DNA of 64,000 nucleotides, taken from contig JAKVBQ010000002.1 in assembly GCA_022447205.1 (NCBI GenBank), forward strand, positions 71,573-135,572, written 5' to 3'. Below are positions 54,963 through 61,967 of this stretch, one piece after another. Origin of the DNA: Phycisphaerales bacterium (GTDB lineage: Bacteria > Planctomycetota > Phycisphaerae > Phycisphaerales > SM1A02). The notes below the pieces were generated by a model, which worked only from the letters and a program-made list of their open reading frames with translations, was not told where the DNA came from and did not search any database. Position 1 is the stretch's first letter, and each line of letters opens with the position of its first letter. The position numbers were made by a program, and so were the translations under genes.

Positions 54963-54968
54963 TACCCT
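54963..54968 (+). promoter_or_regulatory. candidate -10 element (TACCCT) for the gene at 54975
   Basis: TACCCT lies 6 nt before ATG 54975. The spacer GAACCC cannot hold a ribosome-binding site. Confidence 0.4.
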
Positions 54969-54974
54969 GAACCC

Positions 54975-55739
54975 ATGCGCGTGTTTCTCGGTATCTGCCT
55001 GTGCATCATCCTTGCCGGAGGCATCGTCATCGTCGTCGATGACGGTGACGGAGCAGGCACCGCATCCCCGCGCAGCGACAGTTCGAGTCAGACCGCAGCC
55101 GAGGTGGACGAAACTCTGGTGCAGGAATCACGAACGCTCCCGGAAGAGTCCATGCCACCAATGCCGGTCGTCCCGCTGGAGCCAGCCCCGGTGCCGAATC
55201 CGGAGCCCGAACCGGAACCAGAACCGGAATCGGAACCGGAACCGACCGAAGCGAAGACTCCGAAACGGTCGATTGTCGAGCGGATCGATGACAGATCGAT
55301 CCGATTGGGCGGCAAGTACATCCTGCGAGGCAATGGCACCGAACGTGATCCCTACACGATCTCCTGGGAACTGCTTGCCAGCGCACGCTCGACCATCGAC
55401 GCCGCCAAGGGAGAACTCGATCCACCCGCCCACATCGAACTCCTCGATGGTGCCTGGGTGCGACTCGACGGGTACTACTCCTCTCCCCTCCTCGAGGAGA
55501 CCGTGGATGAGGTGCTGCTCACCTTGAACCGCTGGGACGGCTGCTGCATCGGGCTTCCCCCCACTCCCTTCGACTGCATCGAGACCGGACTTCGGAAGCC
55601 GATCAACATGAGAAGTCGGCACCTGGTCCGATTCGGTACCGTCACGGGCCGCATGAAAGTGCGCCCCTTCGCAATCGGGAACTGGTTGATGGGGCTCTAC
55701 CAGCTTGAAGATGCGACACTTGACATGGGATCCACATGA
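54975..55739 (+). CDS. exported or anchored protein with Pro-Glu-rich linker and DUF3299-like domain
   Basis: 254 residues. An N-terminal anchor or signal (MRVFLGICLCIILAGGIVIVV) is followed by an acidic linker with repeated PEPEPEP (about 76-90) and a C-terminal domain of about 140 residues. The domain has VRLDGYYSSPLLEETVDEVLLTL and then a CC-containing WDGCCIGLPPTPFDCIETGL, which matches the DUF3299 family of small periplasmic proteins. Function unknown. It may be transcribed on its own, starting at a TACCCT. Confidence 0.65.
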   Translation: MRVFLGICLCIILAGGIVIVVDDGDGAGTASPRSDSSSQTAAEVDETLVQESRTLPEESMPPMPVVPLEPAPVPNPEPEPEPEPESEPEPTEAKTPKRSIVERIDDRSIRLGGKYILRGNGTERDPYTISWELLASARSTIDAAKGELDPPAHIELLDGAWVRLDGYYSSPLLEETVDEVLLTLNRWDGCCIGLPPTPFDCIETGLRKPINMRSRHLVRFGTVTGRMKVRPFAIGNWLMGLYQLEDATLDMGST

Positions 55740-55905
55740 ACGCACGGAGCGTCGCAAGCATGAACACCGGCCTTTCCAGGACCCCGCCAGATCCGAAGCA
55801 TCGTTTCGATGATGCCATGCTGGATCGAGATCAAGGAGTGATGCGGGCCGCCGGATTCTTCGGACGTGACTGGACGATCGGGAACGGGGACTGCACCTTC
55901 GAGGA

Positions 55906-55911
55906 TACGCT
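55906..55911 (+). promoter_or_regulatory. candidate -10 element (TACGCT) for the gene at 55918
   Basis: TACGCT lies 6 nt before ATG 55918, in the 178-nt gap after the DUF3299-like gene. This gap holds no other feature. Confidence 0.35.
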
Positions 55912-55917
55912 CCAGCC

Positions 55918-56313
55918 ATGATCGAACCCCTGACCGCCATCGCCATCCTCGGCATCGCCGCCCTCCTGGGCGGGATGATGCACCTCATCGTCCCCTACCT
56001 GGGCAAGGCGACCCTGATTGCCTGGCTGCTTCTCGAGGTCGGGCTTTGGAGCTGGTACCTCTGGAAGGGCGGCACGATCTTCAGCTACACCGTCATCGCG
56101 ACGGCGATCCCGGCGGCACTGCTGATCCTGCTGATCGGACTGCCCTTCGAATACCGGCGACGGCGGGAGATCAGGGCAAGAGGACGGGAAGTCCGGAACT
56201 CCGGAGGTTTTGCCTGCCCGCACTGCGGTTGCATCTATGATCGGGAGCTCGAGGATGACCGATGCCCGGATTGCGGCGGAGCGGTCGGCGGAGCACCCGG
56301 CGTGCTCGGTTGA
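55918..56313 (+). CDS. membrane protein with cytosolic C-terminal zinc ribbon
   Basis: 131 residues. Three hydrophobic segments (about 7-25, 33-49, 58-78) precede a basic stretch (EYRRRREIRARGREVRN) and a small zinc ribbon CPHCGCIYDRELEDDRCPDCG (about 99-119). The zinc ribbon resembles that inserted in EboC. The function is unknown. It lies 32 nt before dus, so it may share a transcript with it. Confidence 0.6.
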   Translation: MIEPLTAIAILGIAALLGGMMHLIVPYLGKATLIAWLLLEVGLWSWYLWKGGTIFSYTVIATAIPAALLILLIGLPFEYRRRREIRARGREVRNSGGFACPHCGCIYDRELEDDRCPDCGGAVGGAPGVLG

Positions 56314-56345
56314 GCCTGCGCAGGATCCCGGCGTGGTGACCACAC

Positions 56346-57383
56346 ATGAAGATCGGCTCGCTCACAATCGATACTCCGTTGCTGCTGGCACCAATCGCCG
56401 GTCATTGCGATCTTCCCTTCAGGATCCTCTGCAGGGAAATCGGTGGCGTGGGGATCGCCTACACGGATCTCGTGAACTGCCGTTCCATTCTGGCTGGTGC
56501 ACCGAAGGCACGGTACATCACGGCGACGAACGAGCTGGACGAGCCCCTTGGCATGCAGCTCTACGGAAACGCCTCCGATCCACTCCCGGAAGCGGCAGCC
56601 TGGGCGATCGACCACGGCGCACGCGTGATCGACATCAACATGGGCTGCCCGGTCGACAAGGTCGCGAAGAAGAATGGTGGATCCCTGCTGCTGCGCGACT
56701 GTTGTTCCACGGTCAGGCTGGTCGAACGGATCATCGACACGGTCCGTCGGCATGGATCGGGAAAGATCCCGGTGACCGCGAAGATCCGACTCGGTTGGGA
56801 CGACGATCACCTGGTCGGCCCGCGTCTCTCGAGGGATCTGGAGGAAGCCGGAATCGCGGCGGTGACCGTGCATGGTCGAACGACCGCCCAGAAGTTCACG
56901 GGGTGTGCCGACTGGGAGGCGATCGGCGAGGTGGTGGCGGCAGTCCGGTCGATCCCGATCATCGGCAACGGTGACGTGACGGAGCCGGAGCATGTCACGA
57001 GGTTGATGGAGGTCTCGGGATGCGCCGGGGTGATGATCGGCCGCGGTGCGCTTAGGACGCCGTGGCTCTTCAGACAGGCCTGGGAACTTCTCCAGACCGG
57101 CGTCGCCGGTCCCGAACCCTCCTTCAACGAGAAGTGCCGCATCATCCTTCGACACATCGACCTCCTCGAGGCTCATGCGCCGCGACAACTCGGCATTCGT
57201 GCCATGCAGTGCAGGATCAGCCGGTACGGCAAGACGATGGGGCACGTGAAGCCGATGAAGGAGCGGGTGAGGACCGCCGATGACTATGACGTGATGCGAG
57301 ATGCGGTTCGCGCCTGGATACTGCCACATCGCGAAACGATCTCTACGTTGCACGAACGCGAGAACCACCTGCAAACGGCATGA
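56346..57383 (+). CDS. dus: tRNA-dihydrouridine synthase
   Basis: 345 residues. It reduces uridine to dihydrouridine in tRNA with FMN and NADPH. FMN- and substrate-binding segments: [34 protein letters not shown] (with the catalytic Cys), [31 protein letters not shown] and [15 protein letters not shown], plus a C-terminal helical domain. It looks closest to DusB. The N-terminal Cys in GHCDLP is an unusual substitution. Confidence 0.92.
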   Translation: MKIGSLTIDTPLLLAPIAGHCDLPFRILCREIGGVGIAYTDLVNCRSILAGAPKARYITATNELDEPLGMQLYGNASDPLPEAAAWAIDHGARVIDINMGCPVDKVAKKNGGSLLLRDCCSTVRLVERIIDTVRRHGSGKIPVTAKIRLGWDDDHLVGPRLSRDLEEAGIAAVTVHGRTTAQKFTGCADWEAIGEVVAAVRSIPIIGNGDVTEPEHVTRLMEVSGCAGVMIGRGALRTPWLFRQAWELLQTGVAGPEPSFNEKCRIILRHIDLLEAHAPRQLGIRAMQCRISRYGKTMGHVKPMKERVRTADDYDVMRDAVRAWILPHRETISTLHERENHLQTA

Positions 57384-57395
57384 TGGCGTGCGACC

Positions 57396-58061
57396 CTACA
57401 GGTCCTCGGACCTGGGCAGGTCCTTCAGGGTCCCGAGGCCGAAGACCTGCAGGAACTCCTTGGTGGTGCCGTAGAGCATGGGGCGACCCAGTTCCTCGGC
57501 TCGGCCGACGATCCGGACCAGTCTGCGCTCGAGCAGGCCACGAAGCACCTCGCCGCAGGCCACGCCTCGAATCGCCTCGAGATCGGCACGGAGCACGGGC
57601 TGGCGATAGGCGATGATCGAGAGGGTCTCGAGTGCCGCAGGGGTGAGCCGTGACATCTGCCGATCGCCGCGCAGTCGAGCCAGGAGCTCGCCGTGTTCCG
57701 GAAGGGTCATGACCTGGTGACCACCGGCGACCTGAACGATGCGGAACGCGCGGGATGTCTCCCCATAGCTCTCGTTCAACCGGCCGATCGCACCACGAAT
57801 CTGTTGGACGGGCGACAGCTCCGTGGTCTTGTCCGACTGCGCATCGTCACCATCGGATGCCTCGTCTCCAGCATCCTCCCGGTCACCATGTGCGGTGCTC
57901 AGTTCGAGGAGGTCCGCGATCCGTTGTTCGGTCAGTGGACGATCAGCGGCCAGAAGCAGTGCCTCGACGTGGGCGTCAAGGGTTTCGGGGGCCAGGGGCC
58001 CGCTTGTTTCCTCGACCATCTCAGCAACATCCGGTTCTGTATCTAGCATCACTTCCGTCAT
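57396..58061 (-). CDS. scpB: segregation and condensation protein ScpB
   Basis: 221 residues. ScpB forms the condensin complex with SMC and ScpA. Two winged-helix domains are seen: about 28-105 (HVEALLLAADRPLTEQRIADLL ... AIGRLNESYGETSRAF) and about 140-210 (RLTPAALETLSIIAYRQPVLRADLEAIRGV ... LVRIVGRAEELGRPMLYGTTKEFLQVFGL). The second block is the best-known family signature. A low-complexity acidic insert (DREDAGDEASDGDDAQSDKTTE) sits in the first domain. No scpA is beside it. Confidence 0.9.
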   Translation of the reverse strand: MTEVMLDTEPDVAEMVEETSGPLAPETLDAHVEALLLAADRPLTEQRIADLLELSTAHGDREDAGDEASDGDDAQSDKTTELSPVQQIRGAIGRLNESYGETSRAFRIVQVAGGHQVMTLPEHGELLARLRGDRQMSRLTPAALETLSIIAYRQPVLRADLEAIRGVACGEVLRGLLERRLVRIVGRAEELGRPMLYGTTKEFLQVFGLGTLKDLPRSEDL

Positions 58062-58126
58062 CGGTTCAAAGGGATCCGATCCAGCAGATTACGAGGGTGT
58101 ATCGACGCAACAGGACCCTCCGAGGG

Positions 58127-58555
58127 TCAGACCGAGCCTGCTCGGGAGGAACCCATCTGGGCGAGGGCGACCTTCGCGTTGGCGCGATCCTGGGCATGCT
58201 CGATCGTCTTTCGCTCGTCAGGGGAGTTGTGACCGGGCTCGACAGCAGTGGCGTTGGCCTTCTGGAGCTCTTCCTGGGCGCCTGACAAGTCGATCTGGTC
58301 CGCCGGCGTGATCGAATCGGAGAGCAGCGTCAGCACGTCGTCCTGCATCTGGGCGAAGCCGCCATCCAGCAGGTAGTGACGAGAACCGTTGCCGAAGTCG
58401 ATCCTGAGCGATCCTGCGCCGACTTCGGTGAGGAAGGCGGAGGTCGAAGGCATGACACCAACCTGGCCATCCCAGGCCGGGAAGCTGACGTAATTGACCA
58501 TCTCATCCAGGAAGGATTCGGACGGGGTCACGATCTGGCAGCGGAACTGACTCAA
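58127..58555 (-). CDS. atpC: ATP synthase epsilon subunit
   Basis: 142 residues. FRCQIVTPSESFLDEMVNYVSFPAWDGQVGVMPSTSAFLTEVGAGSLRI is the N-terminal beta sandwich of the F1 epsilon subunit, and the C-terminal part forms two helices. It regulates rotation and inhibits ATP hydrolysis in F1. It is not followed or preceded by atpD, unlike most bacterial atp operons. The C-terminal helical part looks short and Ala/Asn-rich. Confidence 0.85.
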   Translation of the reverse strand: MSQFRCQIVTPSESFLDEMVNYVSFPAWDGQVGVMPSTSAFLTEVGAGSLRIDFGNGSRHYLLDGGFAQMQDDVLTLLSDSITPADQIDLSGAQEELQKANATAVEPGHNSPDERKTIEHAQDRANAKVALAQMGSSRAGSV

Positions 58556-58622
58556 TGAAACACTCCGAAATCAGGTTCAATCGAAGCACCCATGGTACTC
58601 AGGGAAGGGGCCGAGGTCACCC

Positions 58623-59150
58623 TCATCCCGCCCCCGAGTCCTGATCGAACAGCCCGTTTCGTCTGGCAAGCTCGAAATTGCGATATCGGGGGTCCTCCGT
58701 GACCTCTTGGAGCATCCGAGGCTGGAGCCAGTCCGGTGGACTGACCGGGTGCTCGGGGTCAGGCAGTTCGACCTCGGCCAGGATCAGGTCGATGCCGAGA
58801 AAGCGATCCAGCTCCCAGACCAGACCCTCATGCGGGACCCGAAACCTCTGCTTGCGGATCCGTCGGCCCTCGGTACTCGGCCAGAGCCGGTCGAACGCCT
58901 CCCCGGAGAGCGAACGTTCCGTTTCCTCACGGACCAGCCCCATCCCCTGCTTGACGGTGTGGGTGTACTCGACGGACCCGTCAGGGAGTTCACACCGTCG
59001 GATCCGGCCCTCGGGAACGGTCCCGGGTTCACTGTCAGGAGCCGGCACGAGGTAGCCCTGTTCGATCAGCCAGACCTCATGTCCGGTCGGAAGCTCGGGC
59101 ATTCGATCGAGGATGTAGACCCGTTCGACCTCGCGGTGAGGAGCGCTCAA
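58623..59150 (-). CDS. CYTH-domain protein (triphosphatase/adenylate-cyclase-like)
   Basis: 175 residues from TTG 59150, which overlaps the holB stop (TTGA). The N-terminal EVERVYILDRMPELPTGHEVWLIEQGYLVP is the CYTH signature ExExK-like region, but with EVERV in place of ExExK. The rest has RRCELPDGSVEYTHTVKQGMGLVREETERSLSGEAFDRLW and YEL-like closing strands typical of a triphosphate tunnel. CYTH proteins cleave inorganic triphosphate or make cAMP. The change of the ExExK lysine may lower or alter activity. Confidence 0.75.
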   Translation of the reverse strand: MSAPHREVERVYILDRMPELPTGHEVWLIEQGYLVPAPDSEPGTVPEGRIRRCELPDGSVEYTHTVKQGMGLVREETERSLSGEAFDRLWPSTEGRRIRKQRFRVPHEGLVWELDRFLGIDLILAEVELPDPEHPVSPPDWLQPRMLQEVTEDPRYRNFELARRNGLFDQDSGAG

Positions 59151-60250
59151 CCGGACACCCTGCTGCTCGGTGCGAGCTGATCGGCCAGGGATGCCACCAG
59201 CCCGGAGAGCGCGAGCTTCCGGTTGACGTTCGACTCGACCTGCCCTTCGGCGGTGGCGAGCGCCTCGATCGCATTCGCCCATCGGCGGGAGTCACCAGAC
59301 GTCTCCACCGCCTCATGGAGGTGGGTGCGCATCAGCGCGGACAGCAGGGAGACCAGAAGTCCCATCGCCTTGCGCCCTGCGGCCTGCTTGCTCGTCTGGG
59401 CGTCGGCCTTCTCCGCTGCACTGGCAGAAGCCTCGATGCACGCTTCCATCTCCTCGGCCATGTTCGCGGGGAACCCCCCGGCGGCAAGCTCCTCGATCAT
59501 CGGTGCGAAGGTCTGGTTCCATTCGAAGAGCCCTTCGGCGATCGATGCGATCGCGAGACCGGGGGAACCCTGGGAGAAATCGATCGCCCAGGCCAGCTCC
59601 TCGTCCGGCACCTCGAGTTCCAGGTCATCTCGCCACCGGGACATCGCATCAGGATCAAGCGACTGGAACGATGCGGTCTGGCAACGGCTTCGAATCGTCG
59701 GGAGCAGGCGATCGGCTCGCGTCGTCACGAGGATGAACCAGGTTCGAGGCGGAGGTTCCTCGAGGGTCTTCAAAAGCAGGTTCTGTGCGCGCGAATCGAT
59801 CAGTTCGGACTCGTCGATGATGAACACCTTGCCGGTCCCACGGGTGGGCTTCATGTAGGCAGGTGCATCGAAGACATGTCCTTCGATCGAGCCGCCGATG
59901 ATCTGCTGGCGCAACACGGCGACCGGAATGCTTCGCTGCTTTCGATCACGCACCTGGGGATCAGGCGATTCGAGCGCCTGTTCCTTGCAGACCACGTGAA
60001 GATCCGGGTGTGTTCCGGCGTCGAAGAGGATTCCGGAGTCGGTATCCGAACGAGGCCTGAACGCCTTGATGTCCTCCTCCCGGGTCTCCGGATCAAGGAG
60101 GAGTCCCGCGAGCAGACGAGCGGTGGTGAACTTCCCGACACCAAAGGGGCCTCCGAAGATCCAGGTGGGCATGGAGCGCGGGCCGAACACCGCTTCGCGA
60201 AGGAGTGCGGTGGTGGGCTCGTGTCCCTGGAGCTGTCTGGAAGGAGGCAT
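59147..60250 (-). CDS. holB: DNA polymerase III subunit delta'
   Basis: 367 residues (ATG 60250; a GTG two codons upstream is possible). It belongs to the clamp loader. Features: LQGHEPTTALLREAV, Walker-A-like GGPFGVGKFTTARLLA, VFIIDESELIDSRAQNLLLKTLEEPPPRTWFILVTTRADRLLPTIRSRCQ, which holds Walker B, and the sensor 1 region and SRC motif. The zinc-binding cysteines of the AAA module are not obvious. It is coupled to the CYTH gene that follows it (TTGA). It is probably in the lipoprotein transcript upstream. Confidence 0.88.
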   Translation of the reverse strand: MPPSRQLQGHEPTTALLREAVFGPRSMPTWIFGGPFGVGKFTTARLLAGLLLDPETREEDIKAFRPRSDTDSGILFDAGTHPDLHVVCKEQALESPDPQVRDRKQRSIPVAVLRQQIIGGSIEGHVFDAPAYMKPTRGTGKVFIIDESELIDSRAQNLLLKTLEEPPPRTWFILVTTRADRLLPTIRSRCQTASFQSLDPDAMSRWRDDLELEVPDEELAWAIDFSQGSPGLAIASIAEGLFEWNQTFAPMIEELAAGGFPANMAEEMEACIEASASAAEKADAQTSKQAAGRKAMGLLVSLLSALMRTHLHEAVETSGDSRRWANAIEALATAEGQVESNVNRKLALSGLVASLADQLAPSSRVSG

Positions 60251-60266
60251 GGTCACGGCATGAGGC

Positions 60267-61271
60267 TCAACGAGGCACTTCGACGAGGAAAGGAGGCTGG
60301 TTCTTCCCTGAACGTGGATTGATGAGCGGCTCCCCGTTCACGAGAAGATGAGGGAACTGGCTCATCACGAGCTCCACTTCAGGCGCATACAGGGTACTGC
60401 GAGGATCGTACGCGTCAGGACCGAACGACCCGATGTTGACCGAACTGAGGCGCAGGGCCGAATTGTGGTGGAACCACGCATCGACGCCTCGAGCACGAAG
60501 ACTGCGAGCGGAACTTTCCGCCTTCCTGCGCAGCTCGATGTAGTCGATGGACTCGTCCCCGAAGGTCCCCCACTGGGCCACCTGGAGGGTGTAGACCGGA
60601 TGTCGTCGACCGAGCTGCGCCCTCAGGGAACGGAGATCATGGGGATGGAGCGCCCCGGAGGTCCCCGAAAGAGGGCGCGCCGGGATGACCCGGCTGAAGG
60701 CCGGTTGCCCGTTGGAAAGAGTCAACGCACGGATCTTCTGGACCGCTTCCCGGCAGGCTGGATCGGATGGGCTGGCGAATCGACCGTAGAAGACCCCGGA
60801 ACCACTCTTGATGTCATCCACGAAGATGTCCTTGAGGGACGCGTAGCGCTCGACGATGTCGCGTCGAGCGGACATCGCGATGGCTCGGTGGTCACCTCCG
60901 GACACCGTCATCAGGGCGATCGACCATTCGAGACCCTCTGGGGTCGAACGCGTACCGGGTTCCGGTGAACCCGAGTCGGGTGCCTGCTCCGTTCGGAAGA
61001 CCTCTTCGGACGGATCGAAGAGTGCCATGTCACTGGATCGATTGGCTCCTGACGCGCCGCTGGGGCCTCCCTGGGGAGCGCATCCGGTCAGCTGAACGAC
61101 GATTTGAAGAAAAACCGAAAAACCGAGAAGCAGGAGCCAAGGCCGAGCGTAAGACCTTGCGGGCGATAAAAGGACCCGATTGAAGGCTCGTGGATGCGAT
61201 TTTCCGGACCAGCTGAATTCAGCGCCTCGCGAACGCTTGATTCGACCAGATACGGGTCGGGTCGGACTCAT
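60267..61271 (-). CDS. putative lipoprotein, hypothetical
   Basis: 334 residues from ATG 61271, with GAAGGA about 8-9 nt before it. An unusually long N-terminal region (about 1-43, basic) precedes a hydrophobic helix and a lipobox (LLLLGFSVFLQIVVQLTGC, Cys about 63). The mature part has an alpha/beta SPOR-like look (VYTLQVAQWGTFGDESIDYIELRRKAESSARSLRARGVDAWFH). It ends in a Pro-rich tail. The SPOR-like segment could bind denuded peptidoglycan, but this is a guess. It lies 16 nt before holB and is probably co-transcribed. Confidence 0.6.
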   Translation of the reverse strand: MSPTRPVSGRIKRSRGAEFSWSGKSHPRAFNRVLLSPARSYARPWLLLLGFSVFLQIVVQLTGCAPQGGPSGASGANRSSDMALFDPSEEVFRTEQAPDSGSPEPGTRSTPEGLEWSIALMTVSGGDHRAIAMSARRDIVERYASLKDIFVDDIKSGSGVFYGRFASPSDPACREAVQKIRALTLSNGQPAFSRVIPARPLSGTSGALHPHDLRSLRAQLGRRHPVYTLQVAQWGTFGDESIDYIELRRKAESSARSLRARGVDAWFHHNSALRLSSVNIGSFGPDAYDPRSTLYAPEVELVMSQFPHLLVNGEPLINPRSGKNQPPFLVEVPR

Positions 61272-61482
61272 GGGCCAATTCCTTCAAGTCTCTTTATTAC
61301 AAATACTTACAGATCTCAGGCGTCCCAAGGAGATCGTTCAAGAAAAACGACCTGACTCGACGATATGAATGGTGCAGGGGTTGAGCAATCCCGAACGTCC
61401 CGCTCAGCCCTCGTCCAGCACATGATCCCCCTTTTCCGCGGTTCTGGCCAGTCGGTCAGCCCGCGCCCGGAGTAGCACCCGA

Positions 61483-61794
61483 ATGACAGACATCGGCCAC
61501 ATTGGCACTTCTCCAAACTCCCACGGCATCAGTAGTTTCGTTGCTTCTGGGCGCGTGGAGGACGCTGGTCCGAACCGGACCACTGAACAGACCCCATCGC
61601 GCGACGTCCACGCCGGTGACCGGGTCGAGATCTCTGAACACGCTCGACACCTCTCCAGGATCAAGGCACTGCCCGAGGTCCGCCAGGAGCTGGTGATCGC
61701 AGCACGAGCCGCCATCGAAGATGGCTCCCTGGATACCCCCCAGAACCTCGAGAACGCGGTTGGCAACCTGCTGGACGAGCTGGAACTGCTCTGA
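61483..61794 (+). CDS. FlgM-like anti-sigma factor
   Basis: 103 residues. An unstructured N-terminal half is followed by DRVEISEHARHLSRIKALPEVRQELVIAARAAIEDGSLDTPQNLENAVGNLLDELELL, with the helix pattern of FlgM, the inhibitor of the flagellar sigma factor FliA (sigma-28). No flagellar gene is nearby, so the target is unproven. A strong terminator follows 30 nt later. Confidence 0.75.
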   Translation: MTDIGHIGTSPNSHGISSFVASGRVEDAGPNRTTEQTPSRDVHAGDRVEISEHARHLSRIKALPEVRQELVIAARAAIEDGSLDTPQNLENAVGNLLDELELL

Positions 61795-61821
61795 CACCGA
61801 CAGGACAACCAAGATCGACCA

Positions 61822-61858
61822 CAACGGGATGCGGCAAGCCGCATCCCGTTGTTCATTT
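61822..61858 (+). terminator. intrinsic terminator after the FlgM-like gene
   Basis: A 13-bp perfect stem (CAACGGGATGCGG / CCGCATCCCGTTG) with CAAG loop is followed by TTCATTT. It lies 27 nt after the stop. Confidence 0.85.
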
Positions 61859-61967
61859 GTGGATTGGCAGACAGACCGGGAAGAGTCACTTGAACCAGGC
61901 TCGCTCCGTCTAAACTCGAGTATCGAACACCCACTCACTCGTTCGTGGAACTCTCGAGGACCGGCAC

